64,000 nucleotides of DNA from Rhizophagus prolifer (Eukaryota > Glomeromycota > Glomeromycetes > Glomerales > Glomeraceae): the NCBI GenBank assembly GCA_019425655.1, contig NQWY01024832.1:57364-121363 (forward strand). Direction: 5' to 3'. The position numbers were made by a program, and so were the translations under genes. Under the pieces are notes generated by a model that made no database searches, was not told where the DNA came from, and saw nothing but the letters and a program-made list of their open reading frames with translations. This document shows, in pieces, positions 26,467-35,628 of this stretch. Numbering within the stretch: position 1 is the first letter of the stretch; the number at the start of each line of letters is the position of its first letter.

Positions 26467-26870
26467 TTGTAGAGTGTCGTTTTGGGAATTTTGTAGCGTT
26501 CTATCACCTCATTTTTGGTCATTTCTTTAGAATTGATCCTATGTAATATGAAGTCGATTACTTCTTTGGTATAGATGTTCTTCCGGAACCTTGGTAGTTT
26601 TGCCTTACCCTGTTGCTGTTCTTTCTTTTTCTCAGCCGCAGAAATAGGGGCATACAATATGAGATGCTGGGAATATAATCTGAAAAAATCATATTCCAGC
26701 AGCTTACTCCATTTCAGCAGGATGTCTGTGGAGAGATCCTGCTGTTCATACATATTGTGCACGTCCTTCTCTGTGCAACTTAAAAAATTGCATATCCGTT
26801 CAATATCGGTATTGTTTTCCTCGACTCTGGCTTTTATCATCTGACCGATGTGGATGTCTTTGAAGTTCAT
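26442..26870 (-). CDS. HTH protein, transposase-like, overlapping partner
   Basis: 142 residues. The N-terminal part (IGQMIKARVEENNTDIERIC) reads like a Cro/C1-type helix bundle, and the C terminus (MTKNEVIERYKIPKTTLYKW) is a second HTH of the transposase-like type. It is the first gene of a three- or four-gene minus-strand run that ends at 25481. Upstream lies the first REP-like cluster. No terminal inverted repeats of an insertion sequence were seen. Confidence 0.7.
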   Translation of the reverse strand: MNFKDIHIGQMIKARVEENNTDIERICNFLSCTEKDVHNMYEQQDLSTDILLKWSKLLEYDFFRLYSQHLILYAPISAAEKKKEQQQGKAKLPRFRKNIYTKEVIDFILHRINSKEMTKNEVIERYKIPKTTLYKWIIKHEE

Positions 26871-26955
26871 ATATGTATTTTGAATGTATTAGTTTAAGGT
26901 CTTCATTTGTAGCATCTGTACAATAATAATATCAAACTTGTCAATACTATCATTG

Positions 26956-27267
26956 GAGATCCTTCGACAAGCTCATGATGACATTGCCTTGTCATGTTGA
27001 GCACAGCGTTAGCGTCGCCGAAACATCTTTTGTTTATGATCGTCTTCTCTTTTGTTAGAGATCCTTCGACAGGCTCAGGATGACAATGTTGAGATCCTTC
27101 GATTCCGCTACGGAACTACGTTTGCAAACTTCGTTACAAGCTGTGCTTGCTCCTCATTTGTACTCAGGATGACAAGGCGTCTTGTCATGTTGAGCAGAGC
27201 GCAGCGTTGTCGAAACATCTCTTGTTTATGATAGGCGCTTCTTCTTCGGCTTCACTCAGGGTGACAA
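26956..27267. repeat. REP-like hairpin cluster 1
   Basis: Alternating inverted units: type A (gatccttcgacaggctcaggatgaca family, arms ATCCT/AGGAT) and type B (tgtcatgttgagc...cgaaacatc, arms ATGTT/AACAT). One A unit has a loop enlarged to about 60 bases with cggaactacgtttgc. Fills the gap before the gene at 27274. Confidence 0.85.
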
Positions 27268-27273
27268 TCCCTT

Positions 27274-27792
27274 CTATGGCTTCCAGAAGCTCCATACAGT
27301 TCCGTTGTAGACTGCAAGCTGTTTTTTTGTGGTGTCATAGGCCATCATTCCCGGTGCAGGGTTGATGATGTTCAGGTGTGGGCTTGCCACTCTTGGCAGG
27401 ACCATGGCTTTATCGGTATCGGAAAGGACAAGGATGCCGGCGGTGCTGTTGGTTGCTCCGTCAGCGCCTATTACGGTTTTCGCATTTGCCAGTTCTGTTT
27501 TTGTGGATTGTATGGACAGATCAGCCTGTCCGGTTGTATCTACAGAAAGATCAAACCAGGTACCGTCCTTCAGGTATTTTACTTTATGGTCTGTGGCATC
27601 ATAGATAATGGATCCGTTTTCCGTGATGGCTGTTTTGTTCTCTATATAGGGCAGGATGAGCCCTTTGTTCTCAGCATCTGTAAACTCCAGAGACACGGAG
27701 GTATTGGTAACCGATTGTTTTCCTATTGCGATCTGAGATTTTGTTGCAATTGCAGTGACCAGCATTGCGAACATTAGAATGTTACTTTTCAT
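27274..27792 (-). CDS. secreted surface-type protein
   Basis: 172 residues with a signal peptide (NILMFAMLVTAIATKSQ). The body holds repeated short modules: GSIIYDATDHKVKYLKDGTW and GMMAYDTTKKQLAVYNGTVW. These YD-T-x-W modules occur in many secreted flavobacterial proteins and resemble modules in the two larger neighbours. No C-terminal type IX sorting domain. Exact role unknown; it is probably exposed on or outside the outer membrane. Confidence 0.78.
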   Translation of the reverse strand: MKSNILMFAMLVTAIATKSQIAIGKQSVTNTSVSLEFTDAENKGLILPYIENKTAITENGSIIYDATDHKVKYLKDGTWFDLSVDTTGQADLSIQSTKTELANAKTVIGADGATNSTAGILVLSDTDKAMVLPRVASPHLNIINPAPGMMAYDTTKKQLAVYNGTVWSFWKP

Positions 27793-27851
27793 ATTGTGTG
27801 TGTTATATGCCTTTTACAGGACGTTTTTGTTTGTTTTTTATAATTGTTTTT

Positions 27852-28163
27852 AGAGATCCTTCGAGAGGCTCAGGATGACAATGTTGAGATCCTGCGGCTT
27901 CGCTACGGAACTACGTTCGCAAACCTCGTTACAAGCTGTGCTTGCTCCTCATTTGTGCTCAGGATGACAGTGCCTCTGTCATGTTAAGCAGAGCGTAGCA
28001 TCGTCGAAACATCTTTTGTTTATGATCGTCTTCTCTTTTGTTAGAGATCCTTCGACAAGCTCAGGATGACAATGTTGAGATCCTTCGATTCCGCTACGCT
28101 TCACTCAGGATGACAAGGCGGTTTGTCATGTTGAGCAGAGCGTTAGCGGCGCCGAAACATCTC
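27852..28163. repeat. REP-like hairpin cluster 2
   Basis: A and B units as in cluster 1, including a long-loop A unit almost identical to the one in cluster 1, so the two clusters share recent ancestry. Fills the gap between the genes at 27274 and 28170. Confidence 0.85.
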
Positions 28164-28169
28164 ATTTAT

Positions 28170-31100
28170 TTAATCCGGGCAGGTTTGCGTAGTTATACAA
28201 TACCATCCGAACGAAACGCCGTTATCCTTTGAAGTGTACATCTTTAGGCATTTGTTGGTGGTGTCATAGACCATCATCCCTTCCACAAAGTTGACAGTCG
28301 ATATGCCCACAGGATTTCCTGATGCGTCAAAAGCTACTCTGTTAGGTACAAAAGCCTTAGTTTTGGCTTCCAGTGCGATGTGTCCGCCTTTTCTTGCCAT
28401 TGGCCAGTTATCGGCATTTGTCGCTCCTGCTCTTCCCAATGCAGAGATACCTACTTTGGTGTCTAATGTCGTACCCGTAGTAATACCCGGTTTATAACAG
28501 GCGGATGCTGTCTCTGCCGCACATACCGTTACAATAGCAGTCTGATAGGTATAAGTAGAAACACTGCTATCTGTACTACTGCCGTTACCAGCACTACCAT
28601 GAATATAGTGCCCTACATAGCCAAATTTGTTTTCACCTTTTTTGATGTTGATAGTAGTGTGTCCTCCGGTTTCTACGGCAATTACCTCGTCGGTAATGCT
28701 AAGTCCATTAGCAACAGTGCTGTTGCCAGGCATATAGATCGGATCATAGTAAGTATTATCTGTTGCTCCGCCTATCATTTTGCCACTGTTAGATCCCCAA
28801 GCCCATTGTTTATTATTGCTAGTTAATACATTAATAGCACCCGTTGCAATACCTAAAGTATTTTCCACATTAAAATAAGAATGTTCGTTAGGAGATATCC
28901 AAACAATATTTTCTAAATTACCTATACCCTGCCCAGACTGATCGGTCATTTTCTGCGGCTGTACCCAAGTAGTTCTTGTTGTGGTCGTACCATCTCCTAA
29001 TTGTCTGCCACCATTATTTCCCATTGCATATAGCTTACCATTAGTACCCAGTAAGTAATAGCTTACTGCTGTTGATGTTGACGTTAAAGTTCTGGAAGTC
29101 ATTCCGATCATTTTAGGAGTGACTCCTGCCGGTACCGATACTTCAGTCGCATAAGTTCTGTTGGTAGCCGCACTTCCATCACCAAGATAAGTACCCGTAC
29201 CCCAGGTGTAGAGCTTGCTGTCGGATGTTAACGCAAACAAAGCATAAGGGTTACCACGCATTGCCACTACATTGTCCAAGGTTGGATTTCCTGCTGCCGA
29301 AGTTTTCACACGGTGCCATATTACGTTATTGGTGGCATCCTGTGCTGTACCATCTCCGTTTTTAGATCCAAGAAAAGACAATACCCAAGCCTCCCCACCA
29401 CAAGTTACTATGGTCAATGTACCACCTGATCCGAACATCATTTTGACTTGTTGAGGCGTTACTCCAGGCGGTAATCCGTCAGCTTTGCCATTTACTGTAA
29501 TTTTACCGAAAGCAGTGGTATTTTTAATACTTTTACTTACTAATGCTGCTTGACCTATGCTGGTTGCTGCATCTCCCCAAACATATAATCCGTCGGTGGT
29601 CAACAAAGCATGTTGGTGATTTAGATACTGAACAGTTGAGCCAGTACTACCACTAGGTGCGTAATAATAAGACCCAGAAGTTACTTTCAGTGGTGTTCCG
29701 ATGTAATTAAAGCCATTTGCTGGTGTTATGGCTGTTGGAGTAAGCAAATCTGACGTTCCATTAGGAGCAGTGGCTTCTCCCCATGCTTTAAATGTACCAT
29801 CAGCTTCTTTTATTACCGTAGCGTGAAAGCTAGATACCATATTATCATATTCAATGGTATTAGGATCTGAGCTGTTTACGTAGGCGTTGGGGTTACAGCC
29901 GTTAACACAATTGTTAGCAACGGCACTGATATTCACATCATCTGTGCTGGTACATGTTCCTGTAGTTATAGTCCATCGGAAAGTATAAGTACCTGTCCCA
30001 TTAAGTCCCGTAACATTGGTGTTATAAGCCGATGGTGTCACGATAACAGGATCAGCAGCACCGGAAGGTTTAGATACCAGTGTCCAGGTACCGGTAGATG
30101 CTACTCCCGGATCATTACCATTAAGGGTGGCTTGTGTTGTTCCTGACAATGCTTGATCAGAACCTGCGTTGGCGTTGATTTGCGGGGAAACAAATATGGA
30201 GAACGTACCTTCTCTGGATGTCCCAGCACACTCATATTCCTTGCCTACAAAATCTCCGGCAGTAGTATTGTATGCTCTTATTTTAAAGACATATTCTCCG
30301 GGCATTGTCAGATTCCCAATAACAGCTGATGTGGAAGTAAATGAAGCAGAAGGTGCTGTTGGCGTTCCAGATCCTGCCGGCTTTGAAATCAGTGTAAAAG
30401 AATACTGACCATTAAGATCTTGAAAATAACTAGTATTAACTACGCCTTTGTAAACAGCAGGTAGGTTTATAGTTGCTGATATTACGCCACTACCAGGGTA
30501 ACATACTGTAGTATTATTAACGCTGACAGCAGGTCTGGCACCATCTGATATATGTATATAATAAGTTGAAGTAATACTACAGCTGCCATTACTTGTAACT
30601 ATTGGAAATTTGTAAGTTCCTACTTGCCAGCCACCGGCTGGAGGCGTCACGGTAACACTTCGGGTTGCTGTGCCGGCACCTGATATTACAGGGGTAGGTG
30701 CCCCACCTGGAGGATAAATTCCTGTTGTTGATACAGTTGTAGTATTGGTTACAGGATCCCCGGAAGCCAGTGTAAAGCGGAATGTAATAGGTGCTGTGCT
30801 GCCAGCCATACCGCACTGGACCTCTCCACCAGTACCTACGGTACTGTAATATTCCATCTGCTCCGGATCAGAAGCCACTATAAAAGTAGGTTGCCCTGGA
30901 GGAGATCCGTTGTTGGTGTAGGTAATCTCCGGTGTGGTATAGGTTCCCGAAGAATTGGTAACGGTTAGCGTAAATTTATATGTCCCTGGCGTACTGGCTC
31001 CTGTGAAGAACAAGATACCATCCATTATTTTGGAATACTGTATGTTACCTCCGGCAGGCTGACTGTTAACGTTCATTGTAACGGTGGTTCCATAGCTTGG

Positions 31101-31895
31101 ATTACCTGCACCTCCCGGCATATCTGTCCCAAAAATGGGCGAAGTATTGCTAAGATAGATTTGAGTTGCGTTGCCAAAACAGCCGGAAGCGTTTGGTACT
31201 ATGATCTGAGGATTCGGTATGAAGCGGATAACCGCTGTATCTTCATACCAACAGTTTGGATTATTAACGGATGTAATTCTCAATGTAACCAGGTAAGCTG
31301 GGTCTTCATCATGATTTGCCTTTTTAATAAGGCTAAAAGTGGTTGTAGCAGATGTGGTAGAACTAAAAAGTGCATTTTGGGCAGTTTTGGTTCCGAATCT
31401 CTGAAATTTATAAATATTATAGGCAGACCAGGATGCTGTGTACCCTGCAGGCACCACACCATTAAGTGTCACTGTTCCTGTTGTTGCATTCACATTAGTA
31501 ATGTCCGGACCTGCTGTAAACGTAGAAGCATCTCCCGGCGCGGTAATGGTGACCTGTGAGGTACCGCTGCCGGAGCTGCAGTTTTGTGCCATCTGGAACA
31601 CATAGTTGCCGGGAAAGGTCATCCCTGTTACATTAGGTGTATAGGAATTGATGTTGCTGATAACGGGGTCAGGTGCGCCTGCCGGTTTGGATACAAGCGT
31701 CCAGGCGGGATTTCCAACCGTGGTGCCCGATGCGCTGCCCTGCAGGGTATAGGATGTACCGCATATCGTGGCATTACCCCCGGCATTAACGGTGCAGCTC
31801 TGTGCATAGAGCATCCTGTTGCCCAGAAACAGCAAGAGAACAAGCAATAGGTTTTTTGCCTGTTTTGTTGTTAGTTTAGTAGTCTTTTTTTTCAT
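28170..31895 (-). CDS. large secreted protein with Ig/PKD-like and RCC1-like domains
   Basis: 1241 residues with a signal peptide ending near MLYAQS. Residues about 30-690 contain several Ig/PKD-like beta domains with the recurring TWTLVSKPSGAADPVI type pattern. About 700-1090 hold RCC1-like propeller repeats (GLYVWGDAATSIG, KLYTWGTGTYLGDG, KLYAMGNNGGRQLGDG, QWAWGSNSGKMIGG). The last 150 residues carry the same GMMVYDTTNKCLKMYTS module as its small neighbour. There is no type IX sorting domain, so its route across the outer membrane is unclear. A cell-surface or matrix binding role is likely. Many cysteines suggest disulfides. Confidence 0.85.
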   Translation of the reverse strand: MKKKTTKLTTKQAKNLLLVLLLFLGNRMLYAQSCTVNAGGNATICGTSYTLQGSASGTTVGNPAWTLVSKPAGAPDPVISNINSYTPNVTGMTFPGNYVFQMAQNCSSGSGTSQVTITAPGDASTFTAGPDITNVNATTGTVTLNGVVPAGYTASWSAYNIYKFQRFGTKTAQNALFSSTTSATTTFSLIKKANHDEDPAYLVTLRITSVNNPNCWYEDTAVIRFIPNPQIIVPNASGCFGNATQIYLSNTSPIFGTDMPGGAGNPSYGTTVTMNVNSQPAGGNIQYSKIMDGILFFTGASTPGTYKFTLTVTNSSGTYTTPEITYTNNGSPPGQPTFIVASDPEQMEYYSTVGTGGEVQCGMAGSTAPITFRFTLASGDPVTNTTTVSTTGIYPPGGAPTPVISGAGTATRSVTVTPPAGGWQVGTYKFPIVTSNGSCSITSTYYIHISDGARPAVSVNNTTVCYPGSGVISATINLPAVYKGVVNTSYFQDLNGQYSFTLISKPAGSGTPTAPSASFTSTSAVIGNLTMPGEYVFKIRAYNTTAGDFVGKEYECAGTSREGTFSIFVSPQINANAGSDQALSGTTQATLNGNDPGVASTGTWTLVSKPSGAADPVIVTPSAYNTNVTGLNGTGTYTFRWTITTGTCTSTDDVNISAVANNCVNGCNPNAYVNSSDPNTIEYDNMVSSFHATVIKEADGTFKAWGEATAPNGTSDLLTPTAITPANGFNYIGTPLKVTSGSYYYAPSGSTGSTVQYLNHQHALLTTDGLYVWGDAATSIGQAALVSKSIKNTTAFGKITVNGKADGLPPGVTPQQVKMMFGSGGTLTIVTCGGEAWVLSFLGSKNGDGTAQDATNNVIWHRVKTSAAGNPTLDNVVAMRGNPYALFALTSDSKLYTWGTGTYLGDGSAATNRTYATEVSVPAGVTPKMIGMTSRTLTSTSTAVSYYLLGTNGKLYAMGNNGGRQLGDGTTTTRTTWVQPQKMTDQSGQGIGNLENIVWISPNEHSYFNVENTLGIATGAINVLTSNNKQWAWGSNSGKMIGGATDNTYYDPIYMPGNSTVANGLSITDEVIAVETGGHTTINIKKGENKFGYVGHYIHGSAGNGSSTDSSVSTYTYQTAIVTVCAAETASACYKPGITTGTTLDTKVGISALGRAGATNADNWPMARKGGHIALEAKTKAFVPNRVAFDASGNPVGISTVNFVEGMMVYDTTNKCLKMYTSKDNGVSFGWYCITTQTCPD

Positions 31896-31930
31896 TATGC
31901 ATTTGTTGTTTATTATTTGATTGTTCTTGT

Positions 31931-32454
31931 AGAGATCTTTCGACAGGCTCAGGATGACATGATATTGTCATGTTGAGCGAAACGTAGTGAAGTCGAAACA
32001 TCTTTTATATGACCTTCCTCTCTTTGTAGATATCCTTCGGCTGCGCTCAGGATGACAATGCGTTTGTCATGCTGACGACGAAAGCATCTTTTGTCATATT
32101 GAGCATAGCGTTAGCGACATCATACTGTCATGTTGAGCGAAACGTAGTGAAGTCGAAACATCTTTTATATGACCTTCCTCTCTTTGTAGAGATCCTTCGG
32201 CTGCGCTCAGGATGACATGATACTGTCATGTTGACGAAGGAAGCATCTTTGTCATGTTGAGCAGAGCGTAGCGGTGTCGAAACATCTTTTGTTTTAATGA
32301 TCTTCTTTTCTTTGTTAGAGATCCTTCGATTCACTCAGGATGACATCGTTGAGATCCTTCGGCTTCGCTCAGGATGACAATGTGTTTGTCATGCTGACGA
32401 AGGAAGCATCTTTTGTCATGTTGAGCAGAGCGTTAGCGGCGTCGAAACATCTCT
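31931..32454. repeat. REP-like hairpin cluster 3
   Basis: Contains A and B units and a third type C (catgctgacgaaggaagcatc, arms ATGCT/AGCAT, e.g. 32390-32411). A segment of about 100 bases (tcatgttgagcgaaacgtag onward) is duplicated within the cluster at 31968 and 32128. The last B unit ends 14 bases before the GIY-YIG gene. Confidence 0.87.
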
Positions 32455-32467
32455 TAGTATTATTATT

Positions 32468-32776
32468 TTATATCTCATTATTTAGAAATTTCCATTCGGG
32501 ATTGAAATCATTAATTAGTTTTTCTTTCTTTTCCCTTTTCCAGCCCTTGAGTTGTTTTTCTCTTTTTATGGCTATATCCACATCCTGAAAGTTTTCATAA
32601 TAGATGAGATAAAAACTTTTATACTTATATGAGAAATGTACATTATGAGCTTCCGGATTCTGATGCCAATACAGCCTTTCTTTCAAATCATTAGTAATTC
32701 CTATGTACAGGACTGTTTTGTTTTTATTTGTCAGGATGTATACATAGTAATTATGTGTTCCTTTTGTTTTATACAT
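32468..32776 (-). CDS. small GIY-YIG nuclease
   Basis: 102 residues, a single GIY-YIG domain of the UPF0213/YhbQ size class: NYYVYILTNKNKTVLYIGIT carries the YIL...YIG signature, followed by the arginine in NDLKERLYWHQ and the catalytic Glu region IAIKREKQLKGWKREKK. Members nick or cut DNA; some are mobile endonucleases, others house-keeping. It is enclosed by hairpins: B unit 14 bases from its 3' end and A unit 17 bases from its 5' end. That position suggests a link to spread of the repeats, by inference. Confidence 0.92.
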   Translation of the reverse strand: MYKTKGTHNYYVYILTNKNKTVLYIGITNDLKERLYWHQNPEAHNVHFSYKYKSFYLIYYENFQDVDIAIKREKQLKGWKREKKEKLINDFNPEWKFLNNEI

Positions 32777-32792
32777 TTAAATTCAACTATTT

Positions 32793-33095
32793 AAGATCCT
32801 TCGGCTACGCTCAGGATGACATCGTTGAAGATCCTTTGGCTATGCTCAGGATGACATGATATTGTCATGTTGGGCGAAGCGTAGTGAAGTCGAAACATCT
32901 TTTATATGACCTTCCTCTCTTTGTAGAGATCCTTCGACAGGCTCAGGATGACAGCGTTGAAATCCTTCGGCTGCGCTCAGGATGACAGTGTGTTTGTCAT
33001 GCTGACGAAGGAAGAATCTTTTGTCATATTGAGCAGAGCATTAGCGACATCATACTGTCATGTTGAGCAGAACGTTAGCGGCATCGAAACATCTT
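32793..33095. repeat. REP-like hairpin cluster 4
   Basis: A, B and C units. It starts with an A unit (agatccttcggctacgctca) next to the GIY-YIG start and ends with a B unit before 33140. One C unit has lost pairing (gctgacgaaggaagaatc). Confidence 0.85.
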
Positions 33096-33139
33096 ATTGG
33101 AGCGGAAAGGTTTGTGAAGCTAAACCATAGAGTATTCCT

Positions 33140-34565
33140 TTACTGCATAGGTATAGCTATGATACTAAGTTTATCCGAGGCTCCATCATACCGGACTCTT
33201 ATTCCCTGAACATTGTCAACCGCAGTAACATACCCTCTCAAATCGACAGTGTAGCTTCCCGGATCAAGCACTAACATTTCTGTTCCGTTTAAATAAAAAT
33301 AGCCTACTGTAGAACTTGCTCCAGATGTTGTAAAAGGTACTGCGCTTCTTATCAAGGTGCTTCCTACCGCATAGGAACTTCCTGAAGGTACTGCGCTGAA
33401 AACCAACCTGGAACCGATCTGTTTACTTAGCCCATCGGTTAAAACTCCGCCGCCAAATTTTTCGATATTTGATACGCCTACAGAAAAAGAAAACGTAACA
33501 AGAGATTTTTTGGTAATGGTAATCGTACGCTGGGTTAGAGTGGTTTCAGTCAAGTTATTATTATTAGATTCAATAGTAAAACTTCCAGAACCTGTTGCAT
33601 CTGCACCGTCAGCTCCTGCAAGTACTACCGGAACAGGCGGAATGTAATTTACCGTACCAAGAACACCGTTGGCATCAGCTACTACAGTTCTAGTTGCGGT
33701 AAAGGTTTGATCTTGTGATGCAGATGCAGTTCCGGAAGATGTTGTATTGATGGCATTTGTTGTGCCATTCAAAGGCAATGTTCTTATCCTTGCTATACCA
33801 TTTACATCAAATTTTTCGCTGGCATATCCTTGTGTATTTACTCCGAAATTACCTGTTGGTGTTATACGAGCTCTTTCTATCCCATTTGCATTTCCTCCTG
33901 TGGCTGTTATAAATGTTATGGGTGTAGGCTGTGTTGTAAATGAAGTGCCAATACTTAATCCTCGGGAATCATTGGCAGCTATTATTTGCGACATTTGTTC
34001 GGGATCTTGAAATAATTGCAGATTAGAACTTACTCCATCGCTGTTATTGTCATTTGACGATAATATTATGCTGGCTCTTTTGCTGCCAGCTATCCCTGTT
34101 TGGCTAAGCAAGCCCATTGTTAGGGTAAAATGTAGTAGATTGATTAGTACCTAAGAAAGTAAGTGTTCTACTTGCCTGGGTCAGTGTTCGGTTACTGGTG
34201 AGAGTGCCATCGGCATTGTAGATATTAACGGAAGCATTTGTTCCTGTATTTACTTTTTGCCATACGGTACCGTCAAAATAGAAATAACCGATAGTGGTTA
34301 CATTAACGGTTTGCCCCGCAGGCGCTGTATCAGCTACCGTCACGTACACCAAAGTACCGGTTTGAGCTGAGGTATAAGTTTTGGCTCTTAGCTGGTCACC
34401 TGTAAGTCTTGGGGCGGTGATACCGTCTAATGAACTGGTATCGGTTGCTTTTCCTACAACATCCAAAGTGGATTTTGGTGTGTCTGTATTGATACCGACT
34501 TGTGCGGATAAATTTGTTGCTGCTATTAGCAATGCAGCGCTAGTAATTGTTGTAATATTTTTCAT
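33140..34565 (-). pseudogene. secreted surface protein, split by one-base frameshift
   Basis: Two overlapping frames, 34565-34104 and 34117-33140, read as one protein of about 475 residues. The first has a signal peptide (TTITSAALLIAATNLSAQ), the module GYFYFDGTVWQKVN, and ends TTFYPNNGLA. The second starts MGLLSQTG without signal and continues the same surface-protein pattern to the end. With GG instead of GGG at 34113-34115 (minus strand) the frame would run through NNGLLSQTG. It is a sequencing error, a phase-variable slip or a real defect. The late part looks like a beta-rich receptor-binding domain (SFSVGVSNIEKFGGG). Confidence 0.75.
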
Positions 34566-34589
34566 CGGTTTTTAAACTGTTTTTTGGTT

Positions 34590-34730
34590 AGAAATCCTTC
34601 GGCTGCGCTTAGGGTGATAGTGTTGAGATCCTTCGGCTACGCTCAGGATGACAGTGTGTTTGTCATGCTGACGACGGAAGCATCTTTTTGTCATGTTGGG
34701 CAGAGCATTAGAAGCGCCGAAACATCTCTT
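34590..34730. repeat. REP-like hairpin cluster 5
   Basis: Short cluster with two A units, one C unit (gctgacgacggaagcatc) and one B unit. Some arms carry mismatches (aaatccttc...agggtgat). Confidence 0.8.
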
Positions 34731-34756
34731 TTTAACAGACTTCTTTTTTTGCACTA

Positions 34757-34848
34757 CCCGTAAGTGACGGACGTGGTCGGGGATCGATGATGCCCGTCAC
34801 AGGGTGTCGCAGATGGACGGCGCTGATAACCAACGTCGCCCGTCGTTT
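34757..34848. other. GC-rich structured spacer
   Basis: Unusually GC-rich for this window. Perfect stem GTGACGG (34764-34770) / CCGTCAC (34794-34800). A second hairpin uses GACGG (34816-34820) / CCGTC (34840-34844), so both share the GACGG/CCGTC word. It lies directly 3' of the DUF4469 gene. It could be a terminator-like RNA structure or a trace of foreign DNA; no T run marks it as a standard terminator. Confidence 0.5.
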
Positions 34849-34849
34849 G

Positions 34850-35581
34850 TTATGATACGGTGAGTACTTTTTCAAATGCTGCCGTTCTTGGTTCCTTCAA
34901 GGAAGTGCTGCCGGATTGTTGTGTCACAATCTCCAGCCTGTAGGTTCCGGCAGGCAGCGTAGGGATGATAACGATAAGCTCCGAAGGATTGTTCACCACC
35001 ACATCACTTTCTTCTACTTTCGTTCTTGTATTGGTATCTGTGCTTACAAAGTAGATACCGTTCCCTGGATTATCTCCGCCTACTTTTATTTTGGTTCCTG
35101 ATATTTTCAGGTTTCGTCCCGGTGTAAGCAGGTCATTGATGCTGCCGCTTTTCACATCTGTTACCTGTAAGATGGCTGATGAGGCATCTGCCACACCAAG
35201 AATATTGATCTCTATATTTGGTATTTCTGCTCTCAGCTTTTCTCCCTGGTTGAACTGGAAGAGGATGCTGTGCTTTTCACTGTTGAAAGTCTCGGACGGG
35301 CTGTCAAATACACCGCGTATCTGTGTATTTGCCGTGAAATATCCGGTATTTACAGAGAAGCCGTCGCATAGCTGGTAAGCCATTTCTTTCAGGAAAAGCT
35401 CCGTCGCATGCTCCATGGCAGAGGCGGAAATGTCTGCGCCTCCACGGTTTACTGCTGACTCACAGATTTGTTTTACAGAAAGGGAGCGCTCGCTTACCGT
35501 GCGTGCAATGAAATCGTTCGGGTTGTCTTTGGTTAAAGAGTTATCGTATAGATAAGCTTTGATTTTGTGTAGTATCACCAT
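34850..35581 (-). CDS. DUF4469 domain protein with HU-like N-terminus
   Basis: 243 residues. N-terminal part (KIKAYLYDNSLTKDNPNDFI, then RTVSERSLSVKQICESAV and SASAMEHATELFLKEMAYQL) matches the HU-like DNA-binding fold found in Bacteroidota proteins of this size. The C-terminal part is an Ig-like DUF4469 domain (NDLLTPGRNLKISGTKIKVG, then PSELIVIIPTLPAGTYRLEI). No signal peptide, so cytosolic. The role is not established. Confidence 0.88.
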   Translation of the reverse strand: MVILHKIKAYLYDNSLTKDNPNDFIARTVSERSLSVKQICESAVNRGGADISASAMEHATELFLKEMAYQLCDGFSVNTGYFTANTQIRGVFDSPSETFNSEKHSILFQFNQGEKLRAEIPNIEINILGVADASSAILQVTDVKSGSINDLLTPGRNLKISGTKIKVGGDNPGNGIYFVSTDTNTRTKVEESDVVVNNPSELIVIIPTLPAGTYRLEIVTQQSGSTSLKEPRTAAFEKVLTVS

Positions 35582-35628
35582 TTGTTTAAATTTTAATTGT
35601 TAATTTTTTGTCTTTTATGTTTTTTTCT

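Noticed and set aside
26131-26870. Complete insertion sequence
   Set aside because: Only HTH domains; no catalytic transposase core, terminal inverted repeats or target duplication found.
27362-27777. Plus-strand frames of 76-133 codons
   Set aside because: Antisense to the secreted protein with signal peptide; low-complexity Cys-rich shadows.
31161-31850. Plus-strand Cys-rich frames of 88-132 codons
   Set aside because: Antisense to the large RCC1/Ig-like protein; periodic pattern follows from the codons of that gene.
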